Below are positions 14,209 through 26,700 of a stretch of DNA of 64,000 bases, one piece after another (the stretch's first letter is position 1; each line of letters opens with the position of its first letter). The translations under genes and the position numbers were made by a program. The notes beneath the pieces were generated by a model. It ran no database searches, was not told where the DNA came from, and worked only from the letters and a program-made list of their open reading frames with translations. The DNA is taken from NCBI RefSeq assembly GCF_029227915.1, contig NC_079878.1:28361501-28425500 (forward strand), read 5' to 3'. The stretch comes from Hydractinia symbiolongicarpus (Eukaryota > Cnidaria > Hydrozoa > Anthoathecata > Hydractiniidae).

Positions 14209-15090
14209 CTGGACTTTGACCATATAAATGTTATAAATGAGCCAATTGGACTCCAAGGAAAAACATTCTACTTAATTCGACATGATTGCTGGAATTCAGC
14301 GAGTACAATAGGCTCTGCGGTAGCGCTTTATTTAAAAATTAAGATAAAAAATTCAATTTTTACTGTGGGACCAATCCTAGCAGTTAGCGCACGCTGAAGA
14401 AATAGAGACAGTTTCAAATACTACATTTCACTGACTTTCTAACGGTGTCAGTCGATTTCAGTTACAACGGTTGGGTCACATATTCGTACCAACATGTATT
14501 TAGTGATTTTCTTCCGACATTACTAAGTTGTATCGCTTTTAACAGTGAAACGTTTGACTGTCGGACTTAATTGAACTGATTTTGGACTTTGACCTTATAA
14601 ATGTGATAAATGAGCCATTTTGACTACAAGAAATAACATTCTTCTTAATTTAATATGATTGCTGGAACTCAGCGATTACAGTGGGCGCTGTAGTAGCTCT
14701 TTGTTAAAAAATTAAGATGGATAAGCCATTTTTTGCTGTGGGACCAATTCCAGCCGTTAGTTTGCGCTGAAGAAATAGAGACAGTTTCAAAAACTGCATT
14801 TCATTGACTTTCTAACGGTGTCAATCCGTTTGAGATTCAACGGTGGCGTCACATAATCGTACCAACATGTATTTAGTGATTTTTTCCGATATTACTAAGT
14901 TGTATTGCTTTTAACAGTGAAACGATTGACTGTGGGAATTAAATGAACTGTTTCTGGAATGTGACCTTATAAATATGATAAATGAGCCAATTGGTCTCCA
15001 AGGAATAACATTCTTCTTAATTTGACATGATTGCTGGAATTCAGCGATTACATTAGGCTCTGTGGTAGCGCTTTTTTTAAAAATTTAGAT
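14209..15090. repeat. Monomers without a close local partner
   Basis: About 2.4 monomers link the pentamer and trimer domains. They are ordinary satellite monomers: one class C-like (GTCAGTCGATTTCAG near 14450), one D/A type with GATGGATAAGCC near 14715 and one B-left type. I saw no long near-identical copy within the window. Confidence 0.6.
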
Positions 15091-16209
15091 AAATAAGTCT
15101 TTGCTTACTGTGGGACCAATCCAGGCCGTTAGCACGCGCTGACTAAATAGGAACACTTCCAAAGACTACATTTCATTGACTTTCTAGCGGTATACATCAG
15201 TTTGAGATGCAACGGTTGCGTCACATTTTCATACCAACATGTATTTAGCGATAGTATTCGGATCTTACTAGGTTGCATCGCTTTTAACAGTGAAACGTTT
15301 GACTGTCGGACTTAATTGAACTGATTTTGGACTTTGACCTTATAAATGTGATAAATGAGCCAGTTTGACTACAAGAAATAACATTCTTCTGAATTTAATA
15401 TGATTGCTGAAACTCAGCGATTACACTGGGCGCTGTGGTAGCGCTTTATTACAAAAATAAGACAAATAAGCCATTTTTTACTGTGGGACCAATTCTAGCC
15501 GTTAGTTCGCGCTGAAGAAATAGAGACAGTTTCAAAAACTACATTTCATTGACTTTCTAACGGTGTCAATCCGTTTGAGTTACAACCTTTGCGTCACATA
15601 ATCGTACCAACATGTATTTAGTGATTTTCTTCCGATATTACTACGTTGTATAACTTTTAACAGTGGAACGATTGACTGTGGGACTTAATTGATCTGATTC
15701 TGGACTTTGACTTTATAAATGTTATAAATGAGCCAATTGGACTCCAACGAATAACATTCTTCTTAATTCGACATGATAGCTGGAATTCAGCGAGTACACT
15801 AGGCTCTGTGGTAGCGCTTTATTTAAAATTTGAGATGAAAAATTCAGTTTTTACTGTGGGACCAATCCTAGCCTTTAGCGCGCGCTGAAGAAATAGAGAC
15901 AGTTTCAAAAACTACATTTCATTGACTTTCTAATGGTGTCAATCCGTTTGATTTACAACGGTTGCGTCACATATTCGTACCAACATGTATTTAGTGATCT
16001 TCTTCCGATATTACCAAGTTGTATCGCTTTTAACAGTGAAACGATTGACTGTGGGACTTAATTGAACTGATTCTGGACTTTGACCTTATAAATGTTATAA
16101 ATAGGCCAATTGGACTCCAAGGAATAACATTCTTCTTAATTCGACATGATAGGTGGAATTCAGCGAGTACACTAGGCTCTGTGGTAGCGCTTTATTTAAA
16201 ATTTGAGAT
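15091..16209. repeat. 1119-bp trimer HOR, copy 1
   Basis: The unit starts at AAATAAGTCTTTGCTTACTG and carries the diagnostic bases CCAATCCAGGCCG, GCTGACTAAATAGG, GGAACACTTCC and TATACATCAG. The same run starts again at 16210, an offset of 1119 (three monomers). It contains a B right half, a D/A monomer and an A monomer with GATTTACAACGG. Confidence 0.9.
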
Positions 16210-17326
16210 AAATAAGTCTTTGCTTACTGTGGGACCAATCCAGGCCGTTAGCACGCGCTGACTAAATAGGAACACTTCCAAAGACTACATTTCATTGACT
16301 TTCTAGCGGTATACATCAGTTTGAGATGCAACGGTTGCGTCACATTTTCATACCAACATGTATTTAGCGATAGTATTCGGATCTTATAGGTTGCATCGCT
16401 TTTAACAGTGAAACGTTTGACTGTCGGACTTAATTGAACTGATTTTGGACTTTGACCTTATAAATGTGATAAATGAGCCAGTTTGACTACAAGAAATAAC
16501 ATTCTTCTGAATTTAATATGATTGCTGAAACTCAGCGATTACACTGGGCGCTGTGGTAGCGCTTTATTACAAAAATAAGACAAATAAGCCATTTTTTACT
16601 GTGGGACCAATTCTAGCCGTTAGTTCGCGCTGAAGAAATAGAGACAGTTTCAAAAACTACATTTCATTGACTTTCTAACGGTGTCAATCCGTTTGAGTTA
16701 CAACCTTTGCGTCACATAATCGTACCAACATGTATTTAGTGATTTTCTTCCGATATTACTACGTTGTATAACTTTTAACAGTGGAACGATTGACTGTGGG
16801 ACTTAATTGATCTGATTCTGGACTTTGACTTTATAAATGTTATAAATGAGCCAATTGGACTCCAACGAATAACATTCTTCTTAATTCGACATGATAGCTG
16901 GAATTCAGCGAGTACACTAGGCTCTGTGGTAGCGCTTTATTTAAAATTTGAGATGAAAAATTCAGTTTTTACTGTGGGACCAATCCTAGCCTTTAGCGCG
17001 CGCTGAAGAAATAGAGACAGTTTCAAAAACTACATTTCATTGACTTTCTAATGGTGTCAATCCGTTTGATTTACAACGGTTGCGTCACATATTCGTACCA
17101 ACATGTATTTAGTGATCTTCTTCCGATATTACCAAGTTGTATCGCTTTTAACAGTGAAACGATTGACTGTGGGACTTAATTGAACTGATTCTGGACTTTG
17201 ACCTTATAAATGTTATAAATAGGCCAATTGGACTCCAAGGAATAACATTCTTCTTAATTCGACATGATAGGTGGAATTCAGCGAGTACACTAGGCTCTGT
17301 GGTAGCGCTTTATTTAAAATTTGAGA
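16210..17326. repeat. 1117-bp trimer HOR, copy 2
   Basis: This copy matches 15091-16209 base for base over long stretches, with a 2-base deletion at about 16386 (GATCTTATAGG against GATCTTACTAGG). It ends where ATTTGAGATAAA continues as AAAAATTCAG rather than AAATAAGTC. Confidence 0.9.
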
Positions 17327-17739
17327 TAAAAAATTCAGTTTTTACTGTGGGACCAATCCTAGCCTTTAGCGCGCGCTGAAGAAATAGAGACAGTTTCAAA
17401 AACTACATTTCATTGACTTTCTAACGGTGTCGATCCGTTTGAGTTACAACGGTTGCGTCACATATTCGTACCAACATGTATTTAGTGATTTTTTCCGATA
17501 TTACTAAGTTGTATCGCTTTTAACAGTGAAACGAATGACTGTGGGACTTAATTGAACTGATTCTGGACTGTGACCTTATAAGTGTGATAAATGAGCCAAT
17601 TGGACTCCAAGGAATAACATTCTTCTTAATTCGACTAGATAGCTGGAATTCAGCGAGTACACTAGGCTCTGTGGTAGCGCTTTATTTAAAATTTAAGATA
17701 AAAAATTCAGTTTTTACTGTGGGACCAATCCTAGCCGTT

Positions 17740-20700
17740 ATTTCGCGCTGAAGAAATAGAGACAGTTTCAAAAACTACATTTTATTGACTTTCTAACGGT
17801 GTCAATCCGTTTGAGTTACAACGGTAGCGTCACATATTCGTACCAACATGTATTTAGTGATCTTCTTCCGATATTACTAAGTTGTATTGCTTTTAACAGT
17901 GAAACGATTGACTGTGGGAATTAATTGAACTGACTCTGGAATGTGACCTTATAAATGTGATAAATGAGCCAATTGATCTCCAAGGAATAACATTCTTCTT
18001 AATTTGACATGATTGCTGGAATTCAGCGAGTACATTAGGCTCTGTGGTAGCGCTTTATTTAAAAATTTAGATAAATAAGTCATTTTTTACTGTGGGACCA
18101 ATCCTAGCATTTATTTCGCTCTGTATAAATAGGAACAGGTCCAAAGACTACATTTCATTGACTTTCTAGCGGTATAAATCCGTTTGAGATGCAACGGTTG
18201 CGTCACATATTCGTACCAACATGTATTTAGCGATAGTATTCGGATATTACTAGGTTGCATCGCTTTTAACAGTGAAACGTTTGACTGTCGGACTTAATTG
18301 AACTGACTTTTGACCTTATAAATGTGATAAATGAGCCAGTTTGACTACAAGAAATAACATTCTTCTTAATTCGACATGATTGCTGGAATTCAGCGAGTAC
18401 ACTAGGCTCTGTGGTAGCGCGTTAATAAAAAATTAAGATAAATAAGCCATTTTTTACTGTGGGACCAATCGTAGCCGTTATTTTGCGCTTTATAAATAGG
18501 AACAGTTCCAAATCCTACATTTCATTGTCTTTCTAGCGGTATAAATCAGTTTGAGATGCAACGGTTGCCTCACATATTCGTACCAACATGTATTTAGCGA
18601 TAGTATTCGGATATTACTAGGTTGCATCTCTTTTAACAGTAAAACGTTTGACTGTCGGACTTAATTGAACTGATTTTGGACTTTGACCTTATAAATGTGA
18701 TAAATGAGCCAGTTTGACCACAAAAAATAACATTCTTCTGAATTTAATATGATTTTTGAAACTCAGCGATTACACTGGGCGCTGTGGTAGCGCTTTATTA
18801 AAAAATTAAGATAAATAAGCCATTTTTTACTGTGGGACCAAGTCTAGCCGTTATTTCGCGCTGAAGAAATAGAGACAGTTTCAAAAACTACATTTTATTG
18901 ACTTTCTAACAGTGTCAATCCGTTTGAGTTACAACGTTTGCGTCACATATTCGTACCAACATGTATTTAGTGATCTTCTTCCGATATTACTAAGTTGTAT
19001 TGCTTTTAACAGTGAAACGATTGACTGTGGGAATTAATTGAACTGACTCTGGAATGTGACCTTGTAAATGTGATAAATGAGCCAATTGGTCTCCAAGGAA
19101 TAACATTCTTCTTAATTTGACATGATTGCTGGAATTCAGCGATTACATTAGGCTCTGTGGTAGCGCTTTATTTAAAAATTTAGATAAATAAGTCATTTTT
19201 ACTGTGGGACCAATCCTAGCATTTATTTCGCTCTGTATAAATAGGAACAGGTCCAAAGACTACATTTCATTGACTTTCTAGCGGTATAAATCCGTTTGAG
19301 ATGCAACGGTTGCGTCACATATTCGTACCAACATGTATTTAGCGATAGTATTCGGATATTACTAGGTTGCATCGCTTTTAACAGTGAAACGTTTGACTGT
19401 CGGACTTAATTGAACTGACTTTTGACCTTATAAATGTGATAAATGAGCCAGTTTGACTACAAGAAATAACATTCTTCTTAATTCGACATGATTGCTGGAA
19501 TTCAGCGAGTACACTTGGCTCTGTCGTAGCGCGTTAATAAAAAATTAAGATAAATAAGCCATTTTTTACTGTGGGACCAATTCTAGCCGTTAGTTCGCGC
19601 TGAAGAAATAGAGACAGTTTCAAAAACTACATTTCATTGACTTTCTAACGGTGTCAATCCGTTTGAGTTACAACGGTTGCGTCACATATTCGTACCAACA
19701 TATATTTAGTGATATTTTTCCGATATTACTAAGTTGTATCGCCTTTAACAGTGAAACGATTGACTGTGGGACTTAATTGAACTGATTCTGGACTTTGACC
19801 TTATAAATGTTATAAATGGGCCAATTGGACTCCAAGGAATAACATTCTTCTTAATTCGACATGATAGCGGGAATTTAGCGAGTACACTAGGCTCTGTGGT
19901 AGCGCTTTATTTAAAATTTGAGATAAAAAATTCAGTTTTTACTGTGGGACCAATCCTAGCCGTTATTTCGTGCTGAAGAAATAGAGACAGTTTCAAAAAC
20001 TACATTTTATTGACTTTCTAACGGTGTCAATCCGTTTGAGTTAAAACGGTTGCGTCACATATTCGTACCAACATGTATTTAGTGATCTTCTTCCGATATT
20101 ACTAAGTTGTATTGCTTTTAACAGTGAAACGATTGACTGTGGGAATTAATTGATGACTCCGGAAGGTGACCTTATAAATGTGATAAATGAGCCAATTGGT
20201 CTCCAAGGAATAACATTCTTCTTAATTTGACATGATTGCTGGAATTCAGCGATTACATTAGGCTCTGTGGTAGCGCTTTATTTAAAAATTTAGATAAATA
20301 AGTCATTTTTTACTGTGGGACCAATCCTAGCATTTATTTCGCTCTGTATAAATAGGAACAGGTCCAAAGACTACATTTCATTGACTTTCTAGCGGTATAA
20401 GTCCGTTTGAGATGCAACGGTTGCGTCACATATTCGTACCAACATGTATTTAGCGATAGTATTCGGATATTACTAGGTTGCATCGCTTTTAACAGTGAAA
20501 CGATTGACTGTGGGACTTAATTGAACTGACTTTTGACCTTATAAATGTGATAAATGAGCCAGTTTGACTACAAAAAATAACATTCTTCTTAATTCGACAT
20601 GATTGCTGGAATTCAGCGAGTACACTAGGCTCTGTCGTAGCGCGTTAATAAAAAATTAAGATTAATAAGCCATTTTTTACTGTGGGACCAATCCTAGCCG

Positions 20701-21065
20701 TTATTTTGCGCTTTATAAATAGGAACAGTTCCAAATCCTACATTTCATTGTCTTTCTAGCGGTATAAATCAGTTTGAGATGCAACGGTTGCCTCACATAT
20801 TCGTACCAACATGTATTTAGCGATAGTATTTGGATATTACTAGGTTGCATCTCTTTTAACAGTAAAACGTTTGATTGTCGGACTTAATTGAACTGATTTT
20901 GGACTTTGACCTTATAAATGTGATAAATGAGCCAGTTTGACCACAAAAAATAACATTCTTCTGAATTTAATATGATTTTTGAAACTCAGAGATTACACTG
21001 GGCGCTGTGGTAGCGCTTTATTAAAAAATTAAGATAAATAAGCCATTTTTTACTGTGGGACCAAT
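17740..21065. repeat. ~1112-bp trimer domain, three copies
   Basis: TTTTATTGACTTTC starts at 17781, 18894 and 20006, and GCATTTATTTCGCTCTG at 18107, 19219 and 20330. Each unit has an A monomer, a B' monomer (CTCTGTATAAATAGGAACAGG) and a third monomer. The third monomer alternates: copies 1 and 3 carry GCGCTTTATAAATAGG (18486 and 20708 region, offset 2223), while copy 2 carries a class A right half. Each unit also has an 8-bp deletion giving GAACTGACTTTTGACC (near 18300, 19412 and 20527), which explains the period of 1112 rather than 1119. Confidence 0.85.
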
Positions 21066-23794
21066 TCTAGCCGTTAGTTCGCGCTGAAGAAATAGAGACA
21101 GTTTCAAAAACTACATTTCATTGACTTTCTAACGGTGTCAATCCGTTTGAGTTACAACGGTTGCGTCACATATTCGTACCAACATATACTTAGTGATATT
21201 TCCGATATTACTAAGTTGTATCGCCTTTAACAGTGAAACGATTGACTGTGGGACTTAATTGAACTGATTCTGGACTTTGAACTTATAAATGCTATAAATG
21301 ATCCAATTGGACTACAAGAATTAACATTCTTCTTAATTCGACATGATTGCTGGAATTCAGCGATGACATTAGGCTCTGTGGTAGCGCTTTAATTAAAAAT
21401 TAAGATAAAAAATTCAGTTTTTACTGTGGGACCAATCCTAGCCGTTAGTTCGCGCTGAAGAAATAGAGACAGTTTCAAAAACTACAATTCATTGATTTTC
21501 TAACGGTGTCAAACTGTTTGAGTTACAACGGTTGGGTCACATATTCGTACCAACATGTATTTAGCGATATATTTCTGATATTACTAGGTTGCCTCGCTTT
21601 TAACAGTGAAACGATTGACTGTGGGACTTAATTGAACTGATTCTGGAATGTGACCTTCAAAATGTGATAAATGAGCCAGTTTGATTACAAGAAATAACAT
21701 TCTTCTTAATTCGACATGATTGCTGGAATTCAGCGAGTACACTAGGCTCTGTGGTAGCGCTTTAATAAAAATTTAAGATAAATAAGCCATTTTTTACTGT
21801 GGGACCAATCCTAGACATTATTTTGCGCTGAAGAAATAGAGACAGTTTCAAAAACTACATTTCATTGACTTTCTAACGGTGTCAATCCGTTTGAGTTACA
21901 ACGGTTGCGTCACATATTCGTACCAACATGTATTTAGTGATCTTCTTCCGATATTACTAAGTTGTATTGCTTTTAACAGTGAAACGATTGACTGTGGGAA
22001 TTAATTGAACTGATTCTGGAATGTGACCTTATAAATGTGATAAATGAGCCAATTGGTCTCCAAGGAATAACATTCTTCTTAATTTGTCATGATTGCTCGA
22101 ATTCAGCGATTACATTAGGCTCAGTGGTAGCGCTTTATTTAAAAATTTAGATAAATAAGTCTTTTCTTACTGTGGGTCCAATCCTGGCCGTTAGCACGCG
22201 CTGTATAAATAGGAACAGTTCCAAAGACTGCATTTCATTGACTTTCTAGCGGCATAAATCCGTTTGAGATACAACGGTTGCGTCATATATTCGTACCAAC
22301 ATGTATTTAGCGATATTTTTCTGATATTACTAGGTTGCATCGCTTTTAACAGAGAAACAATTGACTGTGGGACTTAATTGAACTGCTTCTGGACTTTGAA
22401 CTTATAAATGCTATAAATGAGCCAATTGGACTCCAAGGAAGAACATTCTTCTTAATTCGACATGATTGCTGCAATTCAGCGATTACATTAGGCTCTGTGG
22501 TAGCGCTTTATTTAAAAATTTAGATAAATAAGTCATTCTTTACTGTGGGACCAATCCTAGCATTTATTTCGCGCTGTATAAATAGGAACAGGTCGAAAGA
22601 CTACATTTCATTGACTTTCTGGCGGTATAAATCCGTTTGAGATGCAACGGTTGCGTCACATATTCGTACCAACATGTATTTAGCGATAGTATTCGGATAT
22701 TACTAGGTTGCATCGCTTTTAACAGTGAAACTTTTGACTGTCGGACTTAATTGAACTGATTTTGGATTTGACCTTATAAATGTGATAAATGAGCCAATTG
22801 GACTCCAAGGAATAACATTCTTCTTAATTCGATATGATAGCTGGAATTCAGCGAGTACACTAGTCTCTGTAGTAGCGCTTTATTTAAAATTTAAGATAAA
22901 AAATTCAGTTTTTACTGTGGGACCAATCCTAGCCGTTATTTCGCGCTGAAGAAATAGAGACAGTTTCAAAAACTACATTTCATTGACTTTCTAACGGCGT
23001 CAAACCGTTTGAGTTACAACGGTTGCGTCACATATTCGTACCAACATGTATTTAGTGATCTTCTTCCGATATTACTAAGTTGTATTGCTTTTAACAGTGA
23101 AACGATTGACTGTGGGAATTAATTGAACTGATTCTGGAATGTGACCTTATAAATGTGATAAATGAGCCAATTGGTCTCCAAGGAATAACATTCTTCTTAA
23201 TTTGACATGATTGCTGGAATTCAGCGATTACATTAGGCTCAGTGGTAGCGCTTTATTTAAAAATTTAGATAAATAAGTCTTTTCTTACTGTGGGGCCAAT
23301 CCTGGCCGTTAGCACGCGCTGTATAAATAGAAACAGTTCCAAAGGCTACATTTCATTGACTTTCTATCGGTATAAATCCGTTTGAGATACAACGGTTGCG
23401 TCACATATTCGTACCAACATGTATTTAGCGATATTTTTCTGATATTACTAGGTTGCATCGCTTTTAACAGAGAAACGATTGACTGTGGGACTTAATTGAA
23501 CTGATTCTGGACTTTGAACTTATAAATGCTATAAATGAGCCAATTGGACTCCAAGGAATAACATTCTTCTTAATTCGACATGATTGCTGGAATTCAACGA
23601 GTACACTAGGCTCTGGGGTAGCGCTTTATTTGAAAAGTAAGATAGAAAATTCAGTTTTTACTGTGGGACCAATCCTAGCCGTTAGCGCGCGCTGAAGAAA
23701 TAGAGACAGTTTTAAATACTACATTTCAGTGACATTCTAACGGTGTCAGTCCGTTTGAGTTACAATGGTTGTGTCACATATTCGTACCAACATG
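21066..23794. repeat. 1118-bp trimer domain, about two copies
   Basis: The anchor AACAGTGAAACG at 21975 recurs at 23093 in the same monomer context, and GCTGTATAAATAG recurs at about 22200 and 23318, offset 1118. Units contain a class A monomer, a B monomer with CTGTATAAATAGG, and a monomer with TTGAACTTATAAATGCTATAAATG. Copies differ by scattered bases and are less uniform than the tetramer domain that follows. The last monomer before 23795 is class C-like and resembles the monomer ending each tetramer. Confidence 0.75.
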
Positions 23795-26700
23795 TATTTA
23801 GTGATTTTCTTCCGATCTAACTAAGTTGTATCGCTTTTAACAGTGAAACGATTGACTGTGGGAGTTTTTTGAACTGATTCTGGATTGTGACCTTATAAAT
23901 GTGAGAAATGAGCCAATTGGTCTCCAAGGAATAACATTCTTCTTAATTTGACATGATTGCTGGAATTCAGCGATTACATTAGGCTCTGTGGTAGCGCTTT
24001 TATTAAAATTTAAGATTAAAAAATTCAGTTTTTACTGTGGGACCAATCCTAGCCGTTATTTCGCGCTGAAGAAATAGAGATAGTTTCAAAAACTACATTT
24101 CATTGACTTTATAACGGTGTCAATCCGTTTGAGTTACAACGGTTGCGTCACATATTCGTACCAACATGTATTTAGTGATCTTCTTCCGATATTACTAAGT
24201 TTTTAACAGTGAAACGATTGACTGTGGGAATTAATTGAACTGATTCTGGAATGTGACTTTATAAATGTGATAAATGAGCCAGATGGTCTCCAAGGAATAA
24301 CATTCTTCTTAATTTGACATGATTGCTGGAATTCAACGATTATATTAGGCTCAGTGGTAGCGCTTTATTTAAAAATTTAGATAAATAAGTCTTTTCTTAC
24401 TGTGGGGCCAATCCTGGCCGTTAGCACGCGCTGTATAAATAAAAACAGTTCCAAAGACTACATTTCATTGACTTTCTAGCGGTATAAATCCGTTTGAGAT
24501 ACAACGGTTGCGTCACGTATTCGTACCAACATGTATTTAGCGATATTTTTCTGATACTACTAGGTTGCATCGCTTTTAACAGAGAAACGATTGACTGTGG
24601 GACTTAATTGAAATGATTCTGGAATGTGACCTTATAAATGTAATAAATGAGCCAATTGTTCTCCAAGGAATAACATTCTTCTTAATTTGACATGATTGCT
24701 GGAATTCAGCGATTACATTAGGCTCTGTGGTAGCGCTTTATTTAAAATTTAAGATAAAAAATTCAGTTTTTACTGTGGGACCAATCCTAGCCGTTATTTT
24801 GCGCTGAAGAAATAGAGACAGTTTCAAAAACTACATTTCATTGACTTTCTAACGGTGTCAATCCGTTTGAGTTACAAAGGTTGCGTCACATATTCGTACC
24901 AACATGTATTTAGTGATCTTCTTCCGATATTACTAAGTTGTATTGCTTTTAACAGTGAAACGATTGACTGTGGGACTTAATTGAACTGATTCTGGACTTT
25001 GAAATTATAAATGCTATAAATGAGACAATTGGACTGCAAGGAATTACATTCTTCTTAATTCGACATGATTGCTGGAATTCAGCGAGTACACTAGGCTCTG
25101 GGGTAGCGCTTTATTTAGAAAAGAAAGATAAAAAATTCAGTTTTTACTGTGGGACCAATCCTAGCCGTTATCGCGCGCTGAAGAAATAGAGACAGTTTCA
25201 AATACTACATTTCACTGACATTCTAACGGTGTCATTCCGTTTGAATTACAACGGTTGTGTCACATATTCGTACCAACATTTATTTAGTGATTTTCTTCCG
25301 ATCTAACTAAGTTGTATCGCTTTTAACAGTGAAACGATTGACTGTGGGAGTTTTTTGAACTGATTCTGGATTGTGACCTTATAAATGTGAGAAATGAGCC
25401 AATTGGTCTCTAAGGAATAACATTCTTCTTAATTTGACATGATTGCTGGAATTCAGCGATTACATTAGGCTCTGTGGTAGCGCTTTTATTAAAATTTAAG
25501 ATTAAAAAATTCAGTTTTTACTGTGGGACCAATCCTAGCCGTTATTTCGCGCTGAAGAAATAGAGACAGTTTCAAAAACTACATTTCATTGACTTTATAA
25601 CGGTGTCAATCCGTTTGAGTTACAACGGTTGCGTCAGATATTCGTACCAACATGTATTTAGTGATCTTCTTCCGATATTACTAAGTTTTTAACAGTGAAA
25701 CGATTGACTGTGGGAATTAATTGAACTGATTCTGGAATGTGACTTTATAAATGTGATAAATGAGCCAGATGGTCTCCAAGGAATAACATTCTTCTTAATT
25801 TGACATGATTGCTGGAATTCAACGATTATATTAGGCTCAGTGGTAGCGCTTTATTTAAAAATTTAGATAAATAAGTCTTTTCTTACTGTGGGGCCAATCC
25901 TGGCCGTTAGCACGCGCTGTATAAATAAAAACAGTTCCAAAGACTACATTTCATTGACTTTCTAGCGGTATAAATCCGTTTGAGATACAACGGTTGCGTC
26001 ACGTATTCGTACCAACATGTATTTAGCGATATTTTTCTGATACTACTAGGTTGCATCGCTTTTAACAGAGAAACGATTGACTGTATGACTTAATTGAAAT
26101 GATTCTGGAATGTGACCTTATAAATGTAATAAATGAGCCAATTGTTCTCCAAGGAATAACATTCTTCTTAATTTGACATGATTGCTGGAATTCAGCGATT
26201 ACATTAGGCTCTGTGGTAGCGCTTTATTTAAAATTTAAGATAAAAAATTCAGTTTTTACTGTGGGACCAATCCTAGCCGTTATTTTGCGCTGAAGAAATA
26301 GAGACAGTTTCAAAAACTACATTTCATTGACTTTCTAACGGTGTCAATCCGTTTGAGTTACAAAGGTTGCGTCACATATTCGTACCAACATGTATTTAGT
26401 GATCTTCTTCCGATATTACTAAGTTGTATTGCTTTTAACAGTGAAACGATTGACTGTGGGACTTAATTGAACTGATTCTGGACTTTGAAATTATAAATGC
26501 TATAAATGAGACAATTGGACTGCAAGGAATTACATTCTTCTTAATTCGACATGATTGCTGGAATTCAGCGAGTACACTAGGCTCTGGGGTAGCGCTTTAT
26601 TTAGAAAAGAAAGATAAAAAATTCAGTTTTTACTGTGGGACCAATCCTAGCCGTTATCGCGCGCTGAAGAAATAGAGACAGTTTCAAATACTACATTTCA

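Noticed and set aside
17740-21065. TATAAATG repeats in the left half (CCTTATAAATG) as promoters
   Set aside because: Present in nearly every monomer as part of an AT-rich tract, with no other promoter element; only the class B TATAAATAG was kept as a tentative finding.
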